Source of the DNA: Youngiibacter multivorans
GTDB lineage: Bacteria > Bacillota > Clostridia > Clostridiales > Clostridiaceae
Assembly (NCBI RefSeq): GCF_017873395.1
Contig: NZ_JAGGKC010000008.1
Span: 1-64,000, forward strand
Direction of reading: 5' to 3'
DNA: 64,000 nt
The notes under the pieces are model-generated. The model worked only from the letters and a program-made list of their open reading frames with translations, was not told the origin of the DNA and made no database searches. The position numbers and the translations under genes were made by a program. The number at the start of each line of letters is the position of its first letter. Position 1 is the stretch's first letter. Below, in pieces: positions 53,782 to 61,625 of this stretch.

Positions 53782-55245
53782 TTGTACAAGCTTAATCAGA
53801 ACGAGACTCCGATGTTTGACGCTTTAATGGAATATGTCGACAGAGAGACCATTCCCTTTCACGTGCCAGGGCACAAGAAGGGCGAAGGTGTTGAGAAAAA
53901 GTTCAAGAAATTCATGGGAGAAAATCCATTCAAGATAGACGTGACTGTTTTCCAGCTGGTTGACTCCCTTCACCATCCCACCGGACCGATAAAGAAGGCT
54001 CAGGAGCTGGCGGCGGATGCCTATGGCGCCGATGCCACTTTCTTTTCCATACACGGGACTTCCGGTGCGATACAGGCCATGATAATGTCCGTCGTAAGCG
54101 AGGGAGACACTATCATTGTCCCAAGGAATGTGCACAAGTCAATCACTGCAGGGATAATACTTTCCGGAGCAATACCGGTATATATGCAGCCAGAGCTTGA
54201 CAAGAAGCTTGGCATAGCACAGGGAGTCACTCCGGAGACCGTTGAGGAAACCCTGAGGCTTAATCCCCATGCAAAGGCAGTGCTCATAATCAACCCAACC
54301 TATTATGGTGTTGCCACTGAGCTTAAGAGAATTGCAGACATAGTCCATGAGTACGACATCCCACTGATAGTCGACGAAGCCCACGGACCTCATCTTGCAT
54401 TCAACGATAAGCTTCCGATGTGCGCCATGGAGGCCGGAGCCGACCTGTGCGCTCAGAGCACTCACAAGATAATCGGCGCAATGACTCAGGCTTCGCTTCT
54501 TCATGTAAGGACGAAGTACGTGAGCCAGTCAAGGGTTCAGGCTATTATGAACCTTCTACAGACCACATCCCCCTCCTATTTGCTCCTGGCATCCCTGGAT
54601 ACATCAAGGAAGCAGATAGCACTGGAAGGCGAGGAACTTCTTGATATGGCAATAGAGAATGCGGAGTATGCAAGGGCTGAAATCAACAAGATCCCGGGCT
54701 TCTACTGCTTCGGCAAGGAAATCCTGGGAAATCCCGGAGTATTTGCCCTGGACCCGACCAAGATATGCATAACCTGCAGGGACCTTGGAATAACGGGCTT
54801 TGACCTCGACATGATACTCTCCAACAAGTACCATATCCAGATGGAGCTGTCAGACCTATACAACGTGCTGGCTGTTGGTTCCTTCGGAGATACCAGGGAA
54901 AACCTTGACAAGCTTATATCCGCACTGAAGGAGATAAGCGACGAATACATGAACAAGAATGCTGTAAAGCCTGATTTCATTGACATTCCTGCAATACCCA
55001 AGCAGGTCCTTATACCCAGGGAAGCTTTCAACGGGTACAAGGAATCAGTTCTCCTAGAGGACAGCATTGGAGAAGTAAGCGGCGAATTCCTGATGGCATA
55101 CCCTCCGGGTATTCCGGTGCTGTGTCCTGGAGAGGTAATCACAGAAGAGATAGTAAAGTATGTTGGAGACCTCAAGAAAACAGGACTGTATGTACAGGGC
55201 ACTGAAGACCCTAAGGTCGAGTCAATCAAGGTAGTAGTAAGATAA
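53782..55245 (+). CDS. Orn/Lys/Arg decarboxylase, class I-fold PLP enzyme
   Basis: 487 residues of the biosynthetic-type decarboxylase family. The N-terminal region IPFHVPGHKKG is followed by SIHGTSGAIQAM, DEAHGPHL and the Schiff-base lysine in STHKIIGAMTQ (about 232). A C-terminal domain closes with PPGIPVLCPGE. It is shorter than the inducible (~720 aa) enzymes and lacks their wing domain. Which of lysine, ornithine or arginine it uses is not decidable by eye; it makes a polyamine precursor. TTG 53782 is taken because the family begins K-L-N-Q-N-E-T-P-like; the ribosome site is poor. Confidence 0.9.
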   Translation: MYKLNQNETPMFDALMEYVDRETIPFHVPGHKKGEGVEKKFKKFMGENPFKIDVTVFQLVDSLHHPTGPIKKAQELAADAYGADATFFSIHGTSGAIQAMIMSVVSEGDTIIVPRNVHKSITAGIILSGAIPVYMQPELDKKLGIAQGVTPETVEETLRLNPHAKAVLIINPTYYGVATELKRIADIVHEYDIPLIVDEAHGPHLAFNDKLPMCAMEAGADLCAQSTHKIIGAMTQASLLHVRTKYVSQSRVQAIMNLLQTTSPSYLLLASLDTSRKQIALEGEELLDMAIENAEYARAEINKIPGFYCFGKEILGNPGVFALDPTKICITCRDLGITGFDLDMILSNKYHIQMELSDLYNVLAVGSFGDTRENLDKLISALKEISDEYMNKNAVKPDFIDIPAIPKQVLIPREAFNGYKESVLLEDSIGEVSGEFLMAYPPGIPVLCPGEVITEEIVKYVGDLKKTGLYVQGTEDPKVESIKVVVR

Positions 55246-55257
55246 TAAGTTTTGCGG

Positions 55258-55288
55258 ACCCCTGTCATTTATTTGGCGGGGGTTTTTT
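55258..55288 (+). terminator. Terminator after the decarboxylase gene
   Basis: ACCCCTGTC (55258-55266) pairs with GGCGGGGGT (55275-55283, two G-U pairs), then T6. Confidence 0.85.
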
Positions 55289-55296
55289 CATGCCCT

Positions 55297-55325
55297 TTGC
55301 GCATATCGAACATATGTGCTATAAT
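55297..55325 (+). promoter_or_regulatory. SOS-type promoter of the radical-SAM/DUF4130 operon
   Basis: TTGCGC (55297-55302), a 17-bp spacer and TATAAT (55320-55325) with extended TG-C. The spacer holds CGAAC-ATAT-GTGC (55307-55319), one base off CGAACATATGTTC, the Gram-positive LexA box. Confidence 0.8.
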
Positions 55326-55359
55326 TGGATCATGAAATAAATGATGAAGCGGTGATTTC

Positions 55360-56697
55360 ATGGATACCAAGGAAAAAATCAGGGTGCTCGCAGATTCTGC
55401 AAAATACGATGTCTCATGCTCGTCATCAGGGAATTCGAGGCAAGGCAAGTCAGGCTCACTTGGGAATGCGGTACAGGGAGGAATTTGCCACAGCTTCACA
55501 AGCGACGGCCGATGCATTTCCCTTTTGAAGATACTTATGACCAACTACTGCATATATGACTGCGCATATTGCCAGAACAGGATCTCGAACGACATCGAAA
55601 GGGCTTTCTTCAAGCCTGAAGAGCTAATAGACCTTACCATGAGCTTCTATCGGAGAAATTACATCGAAGGACTCTTCCTGAGTTCAGGTGTGGTGAAAAG
55701 TCCGGACCATACCATGGAGCTTATGGTACAGATCCTTAAGACTCTGAGAATTCGGGAAAAGTTCAATGGATACATTCACGTCAAGGGCATACCTGGAGCA
55801 AGCCCCTATTTGATTGCAGAAGCCGGAAAATATGCAGACAGGCTGAGCGTCAATATCGAGCTTCCTGAGGAGTCTGACTATGCCTCCCTAACCCCTCAGA
55901 AAAACCGGCAGCTGATCCTGAAGCCAATGGCCCAGATTTCCAGAAAGATAAAGGAGAATACAGAAGAGAAGAGGATTTTCCGATATTCCGAGGATTTCGT
56001 CCCCGCAGGCCAGAGCACCCAGCTCATAGTAGGAGCAACCCCTGCTACAGATGGAAAGATACTTTCACTAAGCGGAAGCCTCTACAAGTCCTATGGACTG
56101 AAGAGAGTCTACTATTCTGCATACATACCGGTAGGTACGAGCTCACTCCTGCCTAAGATTCCTGCTCCTCCTCTCCAGAGGGAACACCGGCTCTATCAGG
56201 CAGACTGGCTCCTGAGATTCTACAAGTTCCAGACAGAGGAGCTGGTGTCTCCTGACGAAAACCTTGATGTCAATGTGGACCCCAAGACGCAATGGGCACT
56301 CAGGAACATGCAGCTGTTCCCTGTTGAAGTTAATCGCGCAAGCTTTGATATGCTGCTGAGGATTCCCGGAGTTGGACTCATATCAGCTGAAAGGATGGCA
56401 AAGGCAAGGCGCCTGTCCCCTCTCACCTGGGACGGGCTGAAGAGGATGGGGATAGTCCTTAAGCGTGCCAGACATTTTATTCTTGTAAGTGGCAAATACT
56501 ATGGCTCCTTCTCTCAGGACCCAGATCTGATCTACAGCGCCCTATCAGAAAGGAAGGATGAGATCCAGACTGACCTCTTCGACAAGATAGACGCGCTGGA
56601 GCCGGCAATCAGGATAAAATCACATGTTCCAAAGCTTATCCCGGAGCCGATCCCATTACCTGGCATTAAAGCAGCCCTACCAGGAGGTGCTTCATGA
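55360..56697 (+). CDS. Putative DNA modification/repair radical-SAM protein (rSAM_link_UDG type)
   Basis: 445 residues. The [4Fe-4S] SAM motif is at Cys64, Cys68 and Cys71 (NYCIYDCAYCQN); an N-terminal Cys-rich stretch (VSCSSSGNS, GGICHSF) is typical of this family. A helix-hairpin-helix DNA-binding motif (LLRIPGVGLISAERMAKAR, about 328-346) sits near the C-terminus. The reaction is unknown; relatives are linked to, or fused with, uracil-DNA-glycosylase domains. It overlaps the DUF4130 gene by 4 nt, and an SOS box lies in its promoter. Confidence 0.9.
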   Translation: MDTKEKIRVLADSAKYDVSCSSSGNSRQGKSGSLGNAVQGGICHSFTSDGRCISLLKILMTNYCIYDCAYCQNRISNDIERAFFKPEELIDLTMSFYRRNYIEGLFLSSGVVKSPDHTMELMVQILKTLRIREKFNGYIHVKGIPGASPYLIAEAGKYADRLSVNIELPEESDYASLTPQKNRQLILKPMAQISRKIKENTEEKRIFRYSEDFVPAGQSTQLIVGATPATDGKILSLSGSLYKSYGLKRVYYSAYIPVGTSSLLPKIPAPPLQREHRLYQADWLLRFYKFQTEELVSPDENLDVNVDPKTQWALRNMQLFPVEVNRASFDMLLRIPGVGLISAERMAKARRLSPLTWDGLKRMGIVLKRARHFILVSGKYYGSFSQDPDLIYSALSERKDEIQTDLFDKIDALEPAIRIKSHVPKLIPEPIPLPGIKAALPGGAS

Positions 56698-57443
56698 AGA
56701 TTATGCTTTTTGACGGCAGCATGGGTGAGCTCCTGTGTGCAGTCTATCTGGTCTACTATGGAAAGCTGCCTCCAAATCTCCAAAGACGTGACGAGTACCA
56801 GCACAATCTCCTTGATGAGCCAGTAGACGTCCTGTACTCCGATGAGTCCTTCACAAAGGTAAGGGATGCGATGATCAAAAGATTCGAAAGGGAGACGCTG
56901 GATACCATTGCATACTGCCTTGCGAACAGCTCAAAGGAGGCGCCGACCGTCACTCTAAGGTACATAGTCGCGTGCTTTGGCAACAAGGCGAAGAAGGGAG
57001 ATTTTCAGGATGAGGCCATAATGAAGGCTGAAAGGCTTTCAAGACAGGCATCCCTTGAGTCCCACAGGTTCACGGGCTTCGTAAGGTTCTCTGAAAAAGG
57101 CGGAGTCTATGTGGCGAAGATCTGCCCTGACCATGACATACTTGAGTTCCTTGCAGATCATTTCACTGACAGGTACAGCGACCAGGATTTTCTTATATAT
57201 GATGAGAAGAGAAAAAAGGCGATCCTCTACCATGATGGTATAACCACAATAAGGACAGGAGTAGAACTTGACCCCAGATATATAACCACTGACAGCTTCA
57301 CTGAGTTCTGGAAGGAATACTACGAGAACATCGCAATAAAGGAGCGGGCCAATCCCAGGCAGCAGAAGAGGTCAATGCCGGTCAGGTATTGGAAGAACCT
57401 GGTGGAGACTGGAGAGCTGCCAGAAAATAACGAAAAGAAATGA
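56694..57443 (+). CDS. DUF4130 protein, probable DNA-metabolism partner
   Basis: 249 residues. The family is recognised by its N-terminus MLFDGSMGELLCAVYLVYY and a later EKGGVYVAKICPDHDILEFLADHF. It always occurs next to, or fused to, the radical-SAM protein above and may hold a glycosylase-like fold, but no function is proven. It starts within the radical-SAM stop (ATGA), so the two are made together. A perfect hairpin overlaps its stop codon. Confidence 0.88.
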   Translation: MKIMLFDGSMGELLCAVYLVYYGKLPPNLQRRDEYQHNLLDEPVDVLYSDESFTKVRDAMIKRFERETLDTIAYCLANSSKEAPTVTLRYIVACFGNKAKKGDFQDEAIMKAERLSRQASLESHRFTGFVRFSEKGGVYVAKICPDHDILEFLADHFTDRYSDQDFLIYDEKRKKAILYHDGITTIRTGVELDPRYITTDSFTEFWKEYYENIAIKERANPRQQKRSMPVRYWKNLVETGELPENNEKK

Positions 57444-57467
57444 CCGTCCGGTCTCCCGGACGGTCAT
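57434..57467. terminator. Bidirectional terminator between DUF4130 and YdcF genes
   Basis: A 12-bp stem (57440-57451 with 57456-57467), loop TCTC, overlapping both stop regions. A minus-strand T-rich tail follows. Confidence 0.8.
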
Positions 57468-58033
57468 CTGTCAAATACGAGTGATTTTATTATCCCGAAA
57501 AATTCCCTGAGGTGATACTGCACTACGACGCTTGGTGGAGACGATGAACCTAAAGTCCCTGCATCCCAGCCCAGCTTCCAGGCAATGAGCTTCGCCCTGA
57601 GCACATGGAAGTCATTTGACACAATGAGGAGCTTTCTCCCCTTCTGTTCACCACCGAGGAGGCTCAGGCTGTTCCTGATGTTTTCAAATGTATTGGTCGA
57701 TTCCTCCTCAAGGATGATTTTTCCTTCTGAGATTCCTCTTTCCACCAGATATCTCTTCATTGCAGAGGCTTCCGTTACATGCTCTCCACTCCCCTGGGCG
57801 CCTGATACTACGATTACAGCCTTCTGATTGACCTTAAGGTATTCCAGAGCCTTTTCAAGCCTGAGGGACAGTGCAGGTGAAGGTGTGCTTCCGTAAACCC
57901 TTGCACCGAGTATTATGACGATGTCAGCCTCATCATTGTATGGCTTTCTTCCGTATATGATTATCATTGCCTCTACTGCGATGAACGCTGCGGCCAGGAT
58001 AATCAGGATAGCAATGAGCAGTTTCCTTGTCAT
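57464..58033 (-). CDS. YdcF/SanA-family (DUF218) membrane protein
   Basis: 189 residues. One N-terminal membrane helix (about 6-28) is followed by a Rossmann-like DUF218 domain. It contains VIILGARVYGSTPSPALSLRLE (~39-60), the acidic EEESTNTFENI and SNDFHVLRA. SanA/YdcF proteins influence envelope integrity; YdcF binds SAM in E. coli, but the role is unsettled. Last of a four-gene operon: gap 12 nt to the DUF697 gene. AAAGGA precedes the ATG. Confidence 0.85.
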   Translation of the reverse strand: MTRKLLIAILIILAAAFIAVEAMIIIYGRKPYNDEADIVIILGARVYGSTPSPALSLRLEKALEYLKVNQKAVIVVSGAQGSGEHVTEASAMKRYLVERGISEGKIILEEESTNTFENIRNSLSLLGGEQKGRKLLIVSNDFHVLRAKLIAWKLGWDAGTLGSSSPPSVVVQYHLREFFGIIKSLVFDR

Positions 58034-58045
58034 GTCATATCCTTT

Positions 58046-58987
58046 CTAAAGCCTGAAAAGCTTCCTGGTTGCGGATTTTGCTGCCTTTCCGAATGATGAT
58101 ACTATGATCGCTGAATTTTCCTTTATGATTCCACCGAGCATAGACACTGCATCAAGTGTGGCAGAACGTCTCAGGACCTTCCTGTTGACTTCTACTGTGC
58201 TGGCGCAGTATCTCTTCGTCATTGCGCCTACACGAAGTGACAGCATTGCATTGACGGACCCCTCTGTTATGGAGTTCGCAATCAGGTTTGTTATGTGTAC
58301 TGCTCCCGGGAGCAAGCTTCCAAGCCCACCTCCAAGCACTGAGGCAAGGATCGGTTCAAGCTGTTCGTCAAGCAGGTCAAGGTCTTCAATTCCTCGTGCT
58401 GCAAGCACTGTAGCCCCGATGTTGCCGTATAGGTACATGAGGTCCCTGATTCCTGGCCTTTGCCTGTAGATCTTTGCGATATCCCAGACAGTCCGGGTGA
58501 TGCTGGCAAGCACGAAGACTCCATCAAGTGAGCCATTTTGTGATATGGCTGTTGTCACGAATACAGCTGAAGCGCTGGACTTAACTACCTTGTCGGCTTC
58601 AACTCCAAGAATTGCCAGAGCCTTGTCGATTTGAGCTGCAAGAGGCTCATTCCCGGTGAATGAAAATCCTTTCTCCTTAAGTATCCTGTTGGAGGAGAGA
58701 CTTTGCTTCAGATCTTCCAGGTATGCAGGATACTCTGGGCTTTCCTTGGACTTTGGTATCTCAGGCCTTTTCTTGAGCCCGAGGAATGCAGCGACAGGGA
58801 CAAATATAATTGCCAGGAAGCCAGCGATAATCAATGCGAGGACCGCATATCCGAAATACGGATGTATCCTTGAAGCCCGCTCATATATCGATGCAGCCTG
58901 GTTAACTGCGCTGATTGTAACAAGAAATATGATGGTAAGTGATACGTAAACCAGAATCTTCTTTATTGTTTTTGCGGTATCGTCCAT
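58046..58987 (-). CDS. DUF697-type membrane protein
   Basis: 313 residues. Two membrane helices lie at about 10-28 and 44-68. A soluble linker follows, and a C-terminal DUF697-like domain contains VFVTTAISQNGSLDGVFVLASITRTVWDIAKIYRQRPG and a glycine-rich ASVLGGGLGSLLPG. DUF697/YcjF-like proteins are inner-membrane proteins of unknown role, often near GTPases. Here no GTPase is adjacent. Coupled to the thioesterase gene by an 8-nt gap; GGAGGGG precedes the ATG. Confidence 0.72.
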   Translation of the reverse strand: MDDTAKTIKKILVYVSLTIIFLVTISAVNQAASIYERASRIHPYFGYAVLALIIAGFLAIIFVPVAAFLGLKKRPEIPKSKESPEYPAYLEDLKQSLSSNRILKEKGFSFTGNEPLAAQIDKALAILGVEADKVVKSSASAVFVTTAISQNGSLDGVFVLASITRTVWDIAKIYRQRPGIRDLMYLYGNIGATVLAARGIEDLDLLDEQLEPILASVLGGGLGSLLPGAVHITNLIANSITEGSVNAMLSLRVGAMTKRYCASTVEVNRKVLRRSATLDAVSMLGGIIKENSAIIVSSFGKAAKSATRKLFRL

Positions 58988-58995
58988 TTCCCCTC

Positions 58996-59778
58996 CTATT
59001 GCAGCTCCCTTTGGCGCCAGGTCATTTCGATTATTGACAAAAGAGTTCCGTCCTCATCGAATATCTCGTGATAAGAATCCTGACCCGTAAGGCAAGCCTT
59101 TGAGACAACGTGGCCAAGAGGCATCTTTTCCTTCTTGTAGACTATAGTAAGCTCGAGAGGATGGTTCTCGACAAGGAAGGATTCATCAAGAGGAGTCTTA
59201 AGTGTCTCCATTGCCCACTCAACATACTTGACGTTGTTGACATGACCGTTGGGATCAATTTCACCGAAACGGACCTCGATGACCTTCTCTGAGGTCCAGG
59301 AGACATCCCTGCGCCTCCTGAGGGATTCTGTGTCTATGCTCTCTACTATGGCACTCTGGTCTTTGGTAAGGCTTTTGTCCTTACCGATATACACCTCAGC
59401 GATTGATTCAGGGATTCTGGCCATCCTCCTCTTTTCCAGGTCAATCACCAGCCACTGTGCAACAGCGGTGCCTATGATTTTATCTGTATCATCTAAAATG
59501 CTGTAGTACCTGTAGGAGCATACACCCTTGTCAAATACCGCAAAGGTCTTGAACCTCAAATCCCTTGCATAGTATCTTGTTTCCTCCAGCCTGACCTTCC
59601 ACTGCCTGAGCACCCACATGAGGCCAAGCCCATCCATATAGTCAGGCTCGAAGCCTATGCCAACTGTATGATACATGGATACAGTGCCAAGCATCTGCAG
59701 CAGAGAATCGAACCTTATGTCAGAAAACCTGTCCACATCCCTGTAGTCTATCTTTATGGATTTTTCAAAATCCCTCAT
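58996..59778 (-). CDS. Acyl-ACP thioesterase
   Basis: 260 residues, two tandem hotdog folds as in plant FatA/FatB and Clostridial TE14-type enzymes. The C-terminal half has the catalytic-region GEIDPNGHVNNVKYVEWAMET (Asn/His of the active site), and the N-terminal half LMWVLRQWKVRLE. It releases free fatty acids from acyl-ACP; chain length is unpredictable. GGAGG precedes the ATG. It overlaps the YlmD-like gene by 4 nt. Confidence 0.9.
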   Translation of the reverse strand: MRDFEKSIKIDYRDVDRFSDIRFDSLLQMLGTVSMYHTVGIGFEPDYMDGLGLMWVLRQWKVRLEETRYYARDLRFKTFAVFDKGVCSYRYYSILDDTDKIIGTAVAQWLVIDLEKRRMARIPESIAEVYIGKDKSLTKDQSAIVESIDTESLRRRRDVSWTSEKVIEVRFGEIDPNGHVNNVKYVEWAMETLKTPLDESFLVENHPLELTIVYKKEKMPLGHVVSKACLTGQDSYHEIFDEDGTLLSIIEMTWRQRELQ

Positions 59779-60587
59779 TCGTTATCCCCCTCCGCATCAC
59801 TGCCGCACGAAGTACAGCAAGTTACCAAGCACATCAATCCGAAATTTCCTCTGTCACGCCTGTAGGAGTGAAGAAGTCCAGGTTCGGAATAGGTTGACAG
59901 ATCCATCAGGAATATTGCTTCAGCAGGTACTCCACGTCCAATCAGCATCGTCTTTACCAGGTCCCCCAGGTCCAGATGATATTTCCCGTTCCCGAGTGAC
60001 TCATACTGTATATTATCTTTTCTGAATGCTTCTTCGAACAGACCAAAGACATCCTCGCCTATCTCAAAATCCATGAAGCCTATATGAGGTCCTATAATTG
60101 CCACGATATCTGAAGGGTCGCTTCCGTACGACTCGGCCATCTTCTCAAGAGCCTTTTCAGAAATCCTTGCCAGAGTCCCCTTCCATCCTGAATGGATGTT
60201 AGCGTGGACCTTATTCCTGGTATCAAAAAGAACTACAGGGACACAGTCGGCGAAGGTAGTTGAAAGGGCAGCACCCTTAAGACCTGTAACCATGGCATCC
60301 CCTTCTCCCAAGAGCCTGCCAAGCCTGTGTGGCTCACCCTGGCCATTTGACCTTACATCTATGACAACATCGGAATGTATCTGTTCCATGAAGAAATGTG
60401 GAGCCTTATCCAGATCCATTGCCGAAAACACATTCCTGAAGCTTTCTTCCAGGTTCTCCAGTGACTTTGCAGTCTTCCTTCCCATGTCCATTGAATTGGT
60501 CGTGAATATGACCTTCAGCCCCATCGCCTCAAGCTGCGGGACTGTGATGTATCTTGAATCTCCATGCTCTATAATCCTATATTCCAT
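59775..60587 (-). CDS. YlmD/LACC1-family purine nucleoside phosphorylase (laccase-domain)
   Basis: 270 residues. The family is known for adenosine/inosine phosphorolysis and adenosine deamination, not for laccase chemistry. The metal residues are visible: MEQIHSDVV (His), FADCVPV (Cys) and NIHSGWKGT (His). The usual Cys-Cys after GPxI is Phe-Met here (GPHIGFMDFE). ATG 60587, 5 nt after GGAGG, is chosen; the frame open to 60710 would give 40 non-family residues. First gene of the operon with the thioesterase, DUF697 and YdcF genes. Confidence 0.85.
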   Translation of the reverse strand: MEYRIIEHGDSRYITVPQLEAMGLKVIFTTNSMDMGRKTAKSLENLEESFRNVFSAMDLDKAPHFFMEQIHSDVVIDVRSNGQGEPHRLGRLLGEGDAMVTGLKGAALSTTFADCVPVVLFDTRNKVHANIHSGWKGTLARISEKALEKMAESYGSDPSDIVAIIGPHIGFMDFEIGEDVFGLFEEAFRKDNIQYESLGNGKYHLDLGDLVKTMLIGRGVPAEAIFLMDLSTYSEPGLLHSYRRDRGNFGLMCLVTCCTSCGSDAEGDNE

Positions 60588-60724
60588 CATTTCCTCCGTA
60601 TAAGGAAAAGTATACCAAAAAAAGATGACCAGCGACTTTAAGATTTCATTAATTGACTCATCTCCATGGACACAGGAGCCTGCATGGTGTAGAATCTCAT
60701 GATATGGCACTAGGAGTGATTTGA

Positions 60725-61258
60725 ATGGAAATGGTTATTCTTGTCGATGAAAAAGACAATGAGATAGGATCAATGGAAAAGATGGAAGCACATGTCAAGG
60801 GAGTAAAGCACAGAGCCTTTTCAGTGTTCGTATTCAACTCGGAAGGCAGGCTCCTCCTCCACAGGAGAGCACTTGACAAGTACCATTCTGGAGGCCTTTG
60901 GACAAACACATGCTGCAGTCATCCAAGACCTGGTGAAACCTCAATTGGGGGAGCTCATCGCAGGCTGATTGAAGAGATGGGCTTTGATACTGAACTTGAG
61001 CATGCTTTCGAGCTGAGCTATGAGGTCAGGTTCGAGAGTGGAATATGGGAGAATGAATACGACCATGTTTTTGTCGGCAGGTATGATGGGAAATATGCCT
61101 TGGACAGCAGTGAGGTACATGAAGCAAAATGGATATCCATTCCTGAACTCAGGGAAATGATCAAGAGAGAACCTGAAAGCTTGACACACTGGTTCAGGCT
61201 GATCATGGAAAATGAGCAGTTCCTCAAACACCTCGAAAATATGGAATTGAACGACTGA
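60725..61258 (+). CDS. idi: Isopentenyl-diphosphate isomerase, type 1
   Basis: Balances IPP and DMAPP. 177 residues, Nudix-like. The catalytic Cys is in TNTCCSHPRPGE (about 60-71) and the Nudix box GGAHRRLIEEMGF follows. The second acid, Glu of the EYDHVF region, is present. Type 1 enzymes are FMN-free. It complements IspH, encoded 55 kb away; the MEP route makes both isomers, so Idi is a balancing enzyme. AGGAG stands 8-9 nt before the ATG. Confidence 0.94.
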   Translation: MEMVILVDEKDNEIGSMEKMEAHVKGVKHRAFSVFVFNSEGRLLLHRRALDKYHSGGLWTNTCCSHPRPGETSIGGAHRRLIEEMGFDTELEHAFELSYEVRFESGIWENEYDHVFVGRYDGKYALDSSEVHEAKWISIPELREMIKREPESLTHWFRLIMENEQFLKHLENMELND

Positions 61259-61330
61259 CAGCTATTTTTCGACAAAATTAATAGTTTGTTCAGATATGCA
61301 TAATACCAGTTTCTTATTTGTTGGATATCA

Positions 61331-61453
61331 TAAATAAAGATACAGCGTGGCCCCTGTAGCCTGGAGGACAGCTCCTTGCAACAATCCTCACTGTATTGAC
61401 AGTTCCATGTCGAATGAGCTGGAAGCAAACAGTGCTTCCAGCTCACTTTTTTT
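61331..61453 (+). ncRNA. Candidate small RNA or structured 3' region after idi
   Basis: The 367-bp gap 61259-61625 has no gene. It ends in a strong terminator, 155 nt from idi: TGAGCTGGAAGCA-AACAG-TGCTTCCAGCTCA followed by C and T7 (61415-61453). Before it are GC-richer paired segments (GAGGA/TCCTC at about 61363-61390, ACTGT-ATTG-ACAGT at 61391-61404). This could be an independent sRNA or simply a long idi 3' end. No known RNA family is recognised. Confidence 0.4.
61415..61453 (+). terminator. Strong terminator
   Basis: A perfect 13-bp stem (61415-61427 with 61433-61445), then CTTTTTTT. Confidence 0.92.
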
Positions 61454-61625
61454 GCTTTTCTCCAATGGATTCCCTGCAGTTTATAGTAAATTGAGTAAAC
61501 CAAAACACTAAATATACTGGAGTATCCATGGAAAATACATGTTTGTGATTCAGCCAAAGAATAACAATAATAGTCAACGCGATTTAGTCGTGTATTTACA
61601 ATAGATATGTTGCCTCAGAATACCC

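Noticed and set aside
61331..61445. Signal recognition particle RNA or 6S RNA
   Set aside because: The conserved SRP tetraloop/GGAAGCAGCC-type motif and the 6S bubble layout are absent, so it is left as an unassigned candidate.
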